DNA from: Agrobacterium salinitolerans
Lineage (GTDB): Bacteria; Pseudomonadota; Alphaproteobacteria; Rhizobiales; Rhizobiaceae
Direction of reading: 5' to 3'
Length of the DNA: 64,000 nt
Assembly: GCF_002008225.1 (NCBI RefSeq)
Contig: NZ_MRDH01000039.1
Span: 149,036 to 213,035 of the forward strand
The notes beneath the pieces were generated by a model. That model saw only the letters and a list, made by a program, of their open reading frames with translations. It was not told the DNA's origin and searched no databases. The translations under genes and the position numbers were made by a program. This document shows, piece by piece, positions 26,760-35,101 of the stretch (its first letter is position 1; every line of letters starts with the position of its first letter).

Positions 26760-28454
26760 TCATAAATAGCGCTCGCTCTCTTCTTTCGAGAGCAGGAAGA
26801 CCTTCATTTGCGAGTTGCGGCCGCGGATGGCGATTTCTTCGCTTCTGAGATCGGCAATCTCCTGTCCCGCCTGAATGATGGCCGGTTCGGAAACAACGAT
26901 GGCGGCGCCGAATTCCTTGGCCTTGGATTCGAGCCTGCTTGCCACGTTGACGGTATCGCCGATGGCCGTGAGGGTTTTGGCCGCGCCATATCCCATGACG
27001 CCGACGATGCTCGGACCGGAATGAATTCCGACGACGACTTCCAGGCGGACGGTGAATTGTTTCTCCAGCCCCTCGTTCAGGATTGCGATATCCCGCAATA
27101 TGGTTGCGGCCGCCTTCATGGCTTTGCGGCAGGCATGTTCCGCGTCCTCGCCAAGTCCGAAAAGCGCCATGGCGCCATCGCCGATGAATTTGTCGAGATG
27201 GCCTCCCGCCTGCTCTACCGCCTGCCCGACGATGGTGAAATAGCGATTCAGAAGGAAGACGACATCATAGGGCAGCTTCGCTTCGGAAAGCGTGGTGAAG
27301 TTGCGCAAATCGCAAAAGAGTATGGCTATTTCTTCTTCCCGGCCGGGGCGGGCCGGTTGTGCATCGGCTGGCAGGTCGCTCTGCTGGGGCGGCGAAACGA
27401 GAAGCGCGATATCAATATCGCTGGTGGGGCGTAGCTGGCAGCCGAGCCGGACATCGGAATCGGCATGGATGCGCCTCAATGTGGTTTGCTCAATGTCTCC
27501 CGGTGGCGGCAGCGGGCCTTTGCTGTTCAGAACCTTGACACGACAGGTTGAGCAGCGCCCTTTGCCGCCGCAGACGGAATAATGCGGAATTCCGGCAAGG
27601 CGGCTCGCTTCCAGAATGCTGAGGCCAGCCGGCACATGCGCCTGCGCGCCGTGTTCATAGCGGATTTCTATCGCCGTCAATCGTTGCCGAAAGCTGCGTA
27701 CGCCACGCATGGCGAAGACCAGCATCACCGCGCCGACGAACAGCGTCTCCGCTGTGCCGGTGATGAAACGGATCTGTGTTTCCATTTCCCGCTGCAGTGG
27801 CAGTTCGTCCTTTTGAATCGTATTGTCGACAAGTCCGGGCGGAAGCGCGTATTTTTTGTCTATTTCCGCCAGCCATCGACCGGCATCGCTGAAGCCCAGC
27901 AGCGCCAGAAGCGGCAGCATCACGGCCACCGTCATGAACAGCCCGGCTATTCGCGGATACCAGTCTCGATAACGCAGCCAGAAATAGAGGCCAATGCATC
28001 CGTGGACCCAGATCACGATCAAGGCGAGGCTTTGCCAGGCGCCCTGTATTGGGTTGTTGATCCACAGCCTGCGGATGACCGAATAATAGCCGACATCAAT
28101 GCCATAAAGCATATGCGACACACGGATATTGACGGCGTGGCCGATGATCAGGAACGGGATAGACAGACCGAAGATGACCTGAAGTGCTTCGCGGAGCGGC
28201 ATTCGTAGTGTTCTGCGCAAATAAAGCGAGCGTAGAACAAGACAGACATGCAGCACGACCGAACCGTAAAAAAGCAGGCTGCTGACGGGATTGAGCCAGA
28301 TCAGGCTGAACCATTTTCGCGCCCGTTCGGCGGTATCGATGGAGATGAGTGCGAGGGAGTGATTGAAAAGGTGGGAAAATACGAAAGCAAATATGATGAG
28401 GCCGGATAAAATCCGGGCGCGTCTCAAATTGGTCTCCGAAAAGAAACGGATCAT
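26760..28454 (-). CDS. Membrane cytochrome-like / [2Fe-2S] ferredoxin / adenylate cyclase fusion (CyaC-like)
   Basis: 564-residue three-part protein. Residues 12-250 hold about six membrane helices with histidines suited to haem binding (H28, H32, H69, H106, H114, H151), resembling the succinate-dehydrogenase membrane anchor. Residues 262-352 form a plant-type ferredoxin with cysteines 295, 301, 304 and 339. Residues 373-555 are a class III cyclase with metal aspartates D382 and D426, adenine-selecting K422 and D500, and N503/R507 for transition-state binding, so all catalytic residues are present. Known from the family: redox/quinone-controlled CyaC of Sinorhizobium has a comparable anchor. 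Inference: it makes cAMP in response to respiratory state. Confidence 0.85.
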   Translation of the reverse strand: MIRFFSETNLRRARILSGLIIFAFVFSHLFNHSLALISIDTAERARKWFSLIWLNPVSSLLFYGSVVLHVCLVLRSLYLRRTLRMPLREALQVIFGLSIPFLIIGHAVNIRVSHMLYGIDVGYYSVIRRLWINNPIQGAWQSLALIVIWVHGCIGLYFWLRYRDWYPRIAGLFMTVAVMLPLLALLGFSDAGRWLAEIDKKYALPPGLVDNTIQKDELPLQREMETQIRFITGTAETLFVGAVMLVFAMRGVRSFRQRLTAIEIRYEHGAQAHVPAGLSILEASRLAGIPHYSVCGGKGRCSTCRVKVLNSKGPLPPPGDIEQTTLRRIHADSDVRLGCQLRPTSDIDIALLVSPPQQSDLPADAQPARPGREEEIAILFCDLRNFTTLSEAKLPYDVVFLLNRYFTIVGQAVEQAGGHLDKFIGDGAMALFGLGEDAEHACRKAMKAAATILRDIAILNEGLEKQFTVRLEVVVGIHSGPSIVGVMGYGAAKTLTAIGDTVNVASRLESKAKEFGAAIVVSEPAIIQAGQEIADLRSEEIAIRGRNSQMKVFLLSKEESERYL

Positions 28455-28663
28455 GCAAATCCCATCATGTGGTCATTCGGCGCAGAATCATCATGTCGTA
28501 AGTGGTGGCACCCTTATTGCAGGCCGTCTCGTGGCAATATCGTGGAGCAATCGATCGGGAACGGTCAATTGTGCGTGTTCGAATGCTCGCGTCGCATAGG
28601 ATATTGAAATCAGGATTTCGAGAAGGCGGTCTCGCAAGTTGACTTCGCCGGAGCCAGATTGCG

Positions 28664-29524
28664 TCAAAGCACTATGATCTGCCCGTCCATGGCCGCGAAC
28701 GCACCGCTGAACTCGGCTTTCGCCTGTTTTTCGATATTATCCAGTTCTTCGTCGCTGCGGCTTGGGGCGTGATGGATGAAGCCGACATTTTTTGCACCTG
28801 CAAGCTTGGCGAGGCGGATCGCCTGTTGCCAGGAGGAATGGCCGTAACCACGGTATAGGCCCATTTCCTCATCGGTGAACATGGCATCATAAAGGAAAAG
28901 ATCGACGTCCCTGATCAGATCGAGCACAGTTTCGTCGATGCTGCCCGGCTCATGTTCGGTATCGGTGATGATGGCGAGGGACTTTCCTTCCCAGTCCAAC
29001 CGATATCCGATGGCGTTGCCTGGATGATTGAGCATTCCGGTCCTGATCGAAAGGCCGGGATGCACATCGAGCACGTCACCCGGCATGAAGTCCCGCGTGT
29101 CGATTTTTGCGCAGCAAATTTCCAGCGGCACGGGGAACCAAGGCGGGCTCATGAAGTCCTTGAGCATTTCCCGGGTGGTGATGGTGCCAGCGAGGTGACC
29201 AGACCAGATGGCGACATCGTTGGAGCTGTTATAAAAGGGCTTGAAATAGGGGAAGCCGACAATGTGGTCGTAATGGCAATGCGAGAAAAACAGGTTGACG
29301 TCAGTAATGCCTTCCGCCCGCAGAGCAAGGCCGGCAGGATGCAAGCCCGAACCCGCATCGAACAAAAGAACGTGATCGCCGCATCTCACCTCAATGCAGA
29401 TGGTATTCCCGCCGTATTTTCGGAAGTTTTCACCTGAAACAGGAAGCGTTCCCCGCGCACCCCAGATCTTTACCCGAAAATTTCTATTACTTTCCCGACG
29501 TGTTGTGTCGGAATCCAACGCCAT
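28664..29524 (-). CDS. MBL-fold metallohydrolase (PhnP/RNase Z-like)
   Basis: 286-residue metallo-beta-lactamase-fold hydrolase. The metal motif is SHCHYDHIVG (HxHxDH), with additional ligands in LNHPGNAIGYR, ITDTEHEPGS and HSSWQQAI plus FIHHAPSRSD. The N-terminal segment KIWGARGTLPVSGENFRKYGG is typical of the PhnP/RNase Z-like subgroup, whose members cleave phosphodiesters including cyclic nucleotides. The frame opens at TTG 29542; ATG 29524 is a better start. It sits between a cyclic-nucleotide-binding gene and a cyclase gene, so phosphodiesterase activity is plausible but not shown. Confidence 0.82.
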   Translation of the reverse strand: MALDSDTTRRESNRNFRVKIWGARGTLPVSGENFRKYGGNTICIEVRCGDHVLLFDAGSGLHPAGLALRAEGITDVNLFFSHCHYDHIVGFPYFKPFYNSSNDVAIWSGHLAGTITTREMLKDFMSPPWFPVPLEICCAKIDTRDFMPGDVLDVHPGLSIRTGMLNHPGNAIGYRLDWEGKSLAIITDTEHEPGSIDETVLDLIRDVDLFLYDAMFTDEEMGLYRGYGHSSWQQAIRLAKLAGAKNVGFIHHAPSRSDEELDNIEKQAKAEFSGAFAAMDGQIIVL

Positions 29525-29715
29525 AGCACACCCCAATAACAACGGAATCTTGCACGCTTCCTCCCATGAAGCCCGTTGTCTCTATAGATTCTTATTATCC
29601 GCCCTCGTAGGAGCGGCTGCCTTTACCCCTTATTCAGTCAGCATTTCATTTATATTGCAATAGTACGACATTTATTTTTCCAATATCGCCATTCACGGTA
29701 GCAAGGAATTGTTGG

Positions 29716-30171
29716 TTATGTTTTGGCGCTCGCCCGTGCTTTGGTCAGTTCGGTCGTCGTCTGGGTGAGGCGTTCCGCCAGAACGCGCATGACCTTGATT
29801 GTGATGTCGGGGAAATCTGACATGAGCTTGAAAAATTGCTCTTTTCCGATGCGCAGAGCCTCGACATTGGTGGAGGCGCGAACGGTTGCGGTTCTGACGC
29901 TGTCGCAGAGGATGGCGATTTCGCCGACAATGGCGTTACCGGTCATTTCAGCTACTTTCAGTGTGCCCGATGGAGAATCGACCAGAACATCCACTTTTCC
30001 GGTCAGGAGAACATAGGCCGCATCGCCGACATCTCCCTGGCGGAAGAGTATATCCCCGGCGTGATAGGACACCCGGTCGGATGCGAATGCGAGCAGCTTG
30101 AGTTTCGACGGTTCCATTTCCGAAAAAAACGGGACCCTCTTCAACATCTGAATTTCGTCTTTAAACAGCAT
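29716..30171 (-). CDS. Stand-alone cyclic-nucleotide-binding domain protein
   Basis: 151 residues made up almost wholly of one CRP-type cNMP-binding domain. The beta-roll includes YHAGDILFRQGDVGDAAYVL, and the phosphate-binding cassette is GEIAILCDSVRTATVRA with the Glu and Arg needed for cAMP intact. A C-terminal helix (VMRVLAERLTQTTTELTK) would be a dimerisation helix, but there is no helix-turn-helix, so it is not a transcription factor. GTG 30204 is an alternative start without ribosome-binding site; ATG 30171 has AGGG upstream. It lies 43 bases after the degenerate ABC gene and may regulate it. Confidence 0.85.
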   Translation of the reverse strand: MLFKDEIQMLKRVPFFSEMEPSKLKLLAFASDRVSYHAGDILFRQGDVGDAAYVLLTGKVDVLVDSPSGTLKVAEMTGNAIVGEIAILCDSVRTATVRASTNVEALRIGKEQFFKLMSDFPDITIKVMRVLAERLTQTTTELTKARASAKT

Positions 30172-30214
30172 TGCCTTACCCTGTTCTTGTTCCACCTCGG
30201 TCACATTCTTGGAT

Positions 30215-32932
30215 TTATGTCGCGACCATGTCCTTGAATGTACCGTTTTCCTCGGCGAGAGTCTCGTAACTTCCGTCAGCCGTGATCAGGCCCTGGTGAA
30301 CAACGATCACCCGCTCGAACATGCGTGAAAGATGTGCATTCGAGAGAACCCACATGATCGAGGGGTTATTGTTGTTCTGTTTCAGGAGTGTGATGACCCG
30401 TTCGACAATTTCTTCCTGCTGTCGGGGGTCGAGGCCGGGGAGGGGGCGGTTGAAGACGTAATAATCGGATTTGCGGATCAATGCGCGGGCAAGGTTGAGT
30501 TTCTGGCGTTGCAGCGGGCCAAGGCGCTTGCCGCCGGCGCCGAGGTTAAAGTCCAGCCCCACGGCCAGCACACGTTCATAGACACCCTGCTTGCGCATGA
30601 CATCTGCGACAATGCGGGTGATGCGCCGCGAGGCGTCAGTATAGCGGTGACTGACCTTGCCGAAGAGAATATTGTCCAGCAGGCTGGTGGCGCTCATATA
30701 TTTGGTCGGATCGTAGATTTCGATTACGTTTTTCAGGCTGTCGGGCAGGTTCTCGTGGAACATGTGCCGGACTTCGACGATCCGCTCCATGATCTCCGGT
30801 GACAGCAGGCCGAAACGCTGGCGAGGTTCTATGTAGAAAAAGCTCAACCGCAACATTGCGCGCTTTTCACTTTCATTGGCCTCGTCGAAACCCTTTCCCT
30901 GAAGTCGTTGCAGCATCTGCTGATAGACCGGAATGTCGTCTGGCGTCATGAAGGTGAGCTGTTGGAAGAAGGGGTGGTCTCCCGGCAGGTCGGCGAAGAT
31001 TTCCACGATGTTCTCGGCAATCGTGTAGCCCATTTCGAACAGGGTTTTGACGAGGCCGGTTTCGCGCATCAGCGAACGGAAATAGTCGCTCTCGATGACG
31101 GTTCTGATTGTCTGGGAGGAGTCCCGCATGGTGCCGAACAGCAGGTTTTCGCCGACCGTCGCCTCGCTGTTATAGCTCTCCAGTTCAAAAGGTGCGATGA
31201 GACCGCTCAGATTTTCCTTTTCCAGCTCGGTGCGCAGGACATGCCTGAGTTCCACCATGCGGGCGGCAAGATGCAGGTCGGTCAAAGGATCGATAGACGA
31301 ACGCAGCGCAAATTCGAGAATATCCTGCGACAGTTCCACGCTGTCGAGGACGGCCAGAATGGCCTGGATGAGATTCTCCGGCTTGCCATCACCTGCAGGA
31401 CTTGAGGCGTAGTCGATCCATTCGCTGTTGATATCGATCAGCAGATTGCCCGCCATCCTGGCTTCACGGATTTCCCACTTGCGGTGTTCCAACGCGGCGC
31501 CCTCATAGTTCTTGTCCGCAAGGGGGGCGTGTTTGAGGCCGTAAAGCAGATTGTCCTTCAGGCTGGCGTGGAAGAAATAGCTGTCCGAGGAGACATAGGA
31601 AATGCGTCTTCCGGTCAGCGATTCCGGCAGTTCCAATATATCGACGTCGTTGATGCTGATCTTGCCCGAGGTCGGCCAGAGCGTGCGGCCGATTGCATCC
31701 GCCAGCGCTTCGGCGCCTGAGCCGCCGACGATGGCGATAACCTCGCCCGGCTCGACCTTCAGCGATGCCTGTTCCAGAAGCCGGCTGCCGCTATCGTCCT
31801 CGAGCGTCAGATTGGCGACGACGATCGGGGCGGTGATCGCCGCGACTGCGCCGGGAGACAGTTTCTGCACCTTTTCGTCGATCATGTTCGGGGCGTCGAA
31901 TTGCTCGAAGACCTGCTCGTATTTCACCTGCACGTCCTGACGCGCCTGATCCCAGTCAATCAGTTCTTTCAGGGGCCCTGGCAATTCCTTGTAGGCATTG
32001 ATGACGGCGACCAGCTGCCCGACATCAAGGCTGCCTTTGAGGGTCAGATAACCGCCAAGCGCATAAAAGAAGAAGGGCGTGAGCTGGGCGAGGAAGTTGT
32101 TGATGAATTTGACCAGGAACTTCCACTGGTAGAGATCGTAACGGATCTTGAAAATGTCGCCGAGCCGGTGTGAGGCATCCGCACGCTCGTAATTTGACGT
32201 GTCATAGGCATGGATCGTGCCGATGCCATCGACCATTTCGCCGATGCGTCCGGCCAGCTGGCGCGCACTCAGCTGTCGCTGGCGGCCGAGTTCGATGAGG
32301 CGGCGGCGCATTTTGGGAATGATACCCACCTGGATCGCCGCCATGAAAGCCGCGATCAGGCCCAGCCAGAAATTCTGCACGAGAATGAAGAAGAGCGCAG
32401 AGAGCGCCTGGCCGCCGAGAAGGGCCGGCTGCACGAAGGCGTCGCCGGTAAAGCCGCCGAGCGGCTCCACCTCGTCCTTCACCATGCTGGAGATTTCAGC
32501 GCCCTTGACCCGCTTGAAATGCGAGGGCGGGAAACGCAAAATCTTGTCTATGAGCTCGAAGCGGATACGTCGCAGAAGCCGTTCGCCAAGGCGGCCCTTA
32601 TATGTGTTGATGTAATATTTGAAGAGCCCGTTGACGATAACAAGCGCAAGAAACGTCAGGCTTAGCGCCATCAGCATCGACATGCGGTCGAGTTCGAGCC
32701 CGGGGAATAATGTCACAGTGCCCCAATAGGGAATATCGACCGTGAGATGCATGAAAAGTTGCGTCGCATTCGCCCCTTCGAAACCATCCCCCTGAATTGG
32801 GCCGTTGACGATTTGCTTGGGCAGATCGAAGGCGAGGAAATAGGGAATCATCGACAGAGCCACGACCAGCAGAATGAAAAGCTGCTGCCGCCTCGTGTGC
32901 GACCAGATATAACGCGTAAGGCTTTGTTCCAT
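30215..32932 (-). CDS. ABC-exporter-like membrane protein with degenerate, expanded ATPase region
   Basis: 905 residues. Residues 15-330 form an exporter-type transmembrane domain of about six helices. The nucleotide-binding region starts near 365, but Walker A reads VGGSGAEAL (402-410) without the lysine, the signature is RLGPLQRQ (803-810) instead of LSGGQ, and Walker B ends YVFNRPLPGLD (825-835) with Asn and Arg replacing the acidic pair. About 395 residues separate Walker A from the signature, versus about 100 normally. The post-Q-loop motif of exporters recurs three times: NLLYG (461), NLLFG (596) and NILFG (754). The switch-position histidine is H867. Conventional ATPase activity is unlikely. 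No frameshift is needed and the frame is intact. Confidence 0.85.
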   Translation of the reverse strand: MEQSLTRYIWSHTRRQQLFILLVVALSMIPYFLAFDLPKQIVNGPIQGDGFEGANATQLFMHLTVDIPYWGTVTLFPGLELDRMSMLMALSLTFLALVIVNGLFKYYINTYKGRLGERLLRRIRFELIDKILRFPPSHFKRVKGAEISSMVKDEVEPLGGFTGDAFVQPALLGGQALSALFFILVQNFWLGLIAAFMAAIQVGIIPKMRRRLIELGRQRQLSARQLAGRIGEMVDGIGTIHAYDTSNYERADASHRLGDIFKIRYDLYQWKFLVKFINNFLAQLTPFFFYALGGYLTLKGSLDVGQLVAVINAYKELPGPLKELIDWDQARQDVQVKYEQVFEQFDAPNMIDEKVQKLSPGAVAAITAPIVVANLTLEDDSGSRLLEQASLKVEPGEVIAIVGGSGAEALADAIGRTLWPTSGKISINDVDILELPESLTGRRISYVSSDSYFFHASLKDNLLYGLKHAPLADKNYEGAALEHRKWEIREARMAGNLLIDINSEWIDYASSPAGDGKPENLIQAILAVLDSVELSQDILEFALRSSIDPLTDLHLAARMVELRHVLRTELEKENLSGLIAPFELESYNSEATVGENLLFGTMRDSSQTIRTVIESDYFRSLMRETGLVKTLFEMGYTIAENIVEIFADLPGDHPFFQQLTFMTPDDIPVYQQMLQRLQGKGFDEANESEKRAMLRLSFFYIEPRQRFGLLSPEIMERIVEVRHMFHENLPDSLKNVIEIYDPTKYMSATSLLDNILFGKVSHRYTDASRRITRIVADVMRKQGVYERVLAVGLDFNLGAGGKRLGPLQRQKLNLARALIRKSDYYVFNRPLPGLDPRQQEEIVERVITLLKQNNNNPSIMWVLSNAHLSRMFERVIVVHQGLITADGSYETLAEENGTFKDMVAT

Positions 32933-33237
32933 ATAAAACTTCTATGACCTGTCGGGCGTGGCCCGGGGTGTTGGTTTGCGCGGTGTCTAGACGATCCTGC
33001 GGCTGGGTGGCGCAACCTCCTCCTGCAAATAGGTATGGGACTCGCTATTTATCAGTATATTCAAGCGGTTTCGAGCGAAATAGCGGCCCCGTCGCGACCA
33101 GCCCGCCATCCCGGCGTTCGGTTTTACAACGGGTGGGCGGCAATGGATATAAATGCGACTATATTTTTAGACTTCTCTAATGTTGTTGTTTTTATTGTAG
33201 ATCAGGCGGTAAGACGTTTCGATATAAGGATCCCGTA
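32933..33237. promoter_or_regulatory. Divergent intergenic region between ABC-like and tandem-hydrolase genes
   Basis: 305 bases with no credible coding frame. It must hold promoters for both divergent genes. The part nearest the hydrolase gene (about 33150-33237) is AT-rich and ends with AAGGAT, a good ribosome-binding site eight bases before the ATG at 33238. No confident promoter, hairpin or operator could be picked out. Confidence 0.4.
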
Positions 33238-35082
33238 ATGGTTGAGCCAGACACTGGCGCAATGATGGCAAGGTCGATGGCGATAGATATTTCAGAGCGT
33301 ACAGCAAGCGATCCGTCTCTTGATGCATTGTCGCTTTCCGGCATTGCCTCGAATGGGGCGGTTGCGCATCCGGTCTCTTTTGATGGGCTTACAGGGATTT
33401 TCCATCCGGCGCGCAAGGACGTCAGACAGCGCCATGCCGTTCTTTTCGTCAGCCCGTGGGGCATGGAGGAGCTGTGCAGCCGCAAGTTTCAACGGCTGCT
33501 GGCGGAGCGGTTGGCCGCTTGCGGTGTCGCCAGCCTGCGATTCGATTATTTGGGCGCGGGCGACGCTTTCGATCCTGATGATGCGGGCCGTGCAGCGGAC
33601 TGGATTTCCGACGCGCGCGCGGCGCTCAACTGTCTGAAGCGTCTTTCCGGCTGCGCCGAAGTGGTCGTTGTCGCTCAGGGCCTCGGCTGCCTTATCGCTG
33701 CGCAGGCGTTTGCCGATGTCCCCGTTGTGAGTTCCATGGCGCTTCTGGCGCCGGTCGTTTCCGGCCGCGCCTATCTGCGTGAGTTGGCGATGTGGTCCTC
33801 CATGATCGATGACGGCCTCGGTCTTCTGCCTACGCAACGCATGGCGGAGGCGGGATCGATTGCCGGCATGGCCATGCCCGCCGGTGTTGCGGATGCGATC
33901 AGGAAGGCCAATCTTTCAAATCTGACCGCTGCTCCGGCGCGCACCATTCTGGTGCTCTCCCGGCCAGGCCGCGTAACGGATGCCGATTTCGCCAGGCATC
34001 TCGTTGCGATTGGCGGTTCGGTGGAGGAGGCGGAGTTTTCAGGTTACGACGATCTCGTCTCCAGCCCCACGCTCTCGAAAATATCCGACGATGTGGTCAA
34101 CCGGCTCGTCGTTTGGATCCTCTCCCAGACCCATGCCGAGAGTGCGGTGACCCCCGAGGAGGATTTCACCGTCAATGCTCCGCAGCGTGGGCGCGGTTTT
34201 ATCGAGCAGCCGGTGCAATTTGGAGAAGGCGGGCGGCTTTTCGGTGTTTTTTGCGGGCCGGATGGTCGGGAGGTGGTTTCTTCGGTTCTTCTGCTTGGCG
34301 CCGCTTATGACCGGCATGCGGGCTGGGGCAGGCTTTCGGTGCAGATGGCCCGTGCATTGGCGCGCGAGGGGGTGGCATCTCTTCGCTTCGACGCCGCCAA
34401 TATTGCCGACAGCCCTCCGGTCAAAAACGTGCCCGAGCAGGTTCTTTACGATACCGCGCAAAATGACGACGTGGCCGCCGCACTCGATTTTCTCGGCAAG
34501 CGTGGTAAGGGACCTTTCATTGCGGCGGGCCGGTGCAGCGGCGCTTATCTCGCCTTCAACAGCGCAATCGCCGATGAGCGGATCGGCGCCGTGGTCGCGG
34601 TCAATCCGGTTGTCTTCCATTGGCGCAAAGGCCGCTCGGTGGATGAGGCTCTGCATAAACGCCCGCGTTCCTTCGGGGAATACAGCCAGCGCTTTCGACA
34701 GGGTGCCACATTCAGGCGTCTCATCAGCGGTGATGTCGATGTGGCAAGTGCGGGGCTGAATATCGTCAAGGCGACGTTCAAGAGGCTTTCGACAAAAACG
34801 GCGAGGCTGTTCCGCAGGGGCAGCGAGGAAGGGCGTGCCGTCTATGGCGCATTCGACAAATTGAAAGCGAATGATACCGCCGTTCATCTGCTCTACAGCG
34901 ACAACGACGATGGTCTGGAGCACTTCCAATATTACTTCGACGCCAATGGCGAAGGACTGGCGGCCTATAAGAACGTGTCGCTGACCATTATTCCCGATGC
35001 CGATCACAATCTTTCAACGCCGGAAGCAAGACAAGTCTATATCGACGCGGTGAAGCGGCTGGCTCTCGAGCATTTGCAGTAA
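33238..35082 (+). CDS. Tandem alpha/beta-hydrolase protein with altered nucleophile sites
   Basis: 614 residues containing two related alpha/beta-hydrolase domains. Each has the pattern aliphatic strand, helix, then GVASLRFD (residues 96-103 and 378-385). In the first domain the nucleophile elbow reads AQGLG (146-150), with glycine 148 where serine is expected. In the second it reads GRCSG (431-435), placing Cys433 at the nucleophile position; a late histidine is present as DADH590. So domain 1 looks inactive and domain 2 may use cysteine. Similar proteins accompany exopolysaccharide/exosortase loci. No signal peptide is evident. It is divergent from the degenerate ABC gene. Substrate unknown. 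Confidence 0.78.
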   Translation: MVEPDTGAMMARSMAIDISERTASDPSLDALSLSGIASNGAVAHPVSFDGLTGIFHPARKDVRQRHAVLFVSPWGMEELCSRKFQRLLAERLAACGVASLRFDYLGAGDAFDPDDAGRAADWISDARAALNCLKRLSGCAEVVVVAQGLGCLIAAQAFADVPVVSSMALLAPVVSGRAYLRELAMWSSMIDDGLGLLPTQRMAEAGSIAGMAMPAGVADAIRKANLSNLTAAPARTILVLSRPGRVTDADFARHLVAIGGSVEEAEFSGYDDLVSSPTLSKISDDVVNRLVVWILSQTHAESAVTPEEDFTVNAPQRGRGFIEQPVQFGEGGRLFGVFCGPDGREVVSSVLLLGAAYDRHAGWGRLSVQMARALAREGVASLRFDAANIADSPPVKNVPEQVLYDTAQNDDVAAALDFLGKRGKGPFIAAGRCSGAYLAFNSAIADERIGAVVAVNPVVFHWRKGRSVDEALHKRPRSFGEYSQRFRQGATFRRLISGDVDVASAGLNIVKATFKRLSTKTARLFRRGSEEGRAVYGAFDKLKANDTAVHLLYSDNDDGLEHFQYYFDANGEGLAAYKNVSLTIIPDADHNLSTPEARQVYIDAVKRLALEHLQ

Positions 35083-35101
35083 AATGCCTGGCCGTCATCC
35101 C

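Noticed and set aside
30215..32932. Pseudogene interpretation of the degenerate ABC gene
   Set aside because: The frame is open for 905 codons without stop or shift, and the motif losses are consistent substitutions, so a maintained non-canonical protein is more likely.
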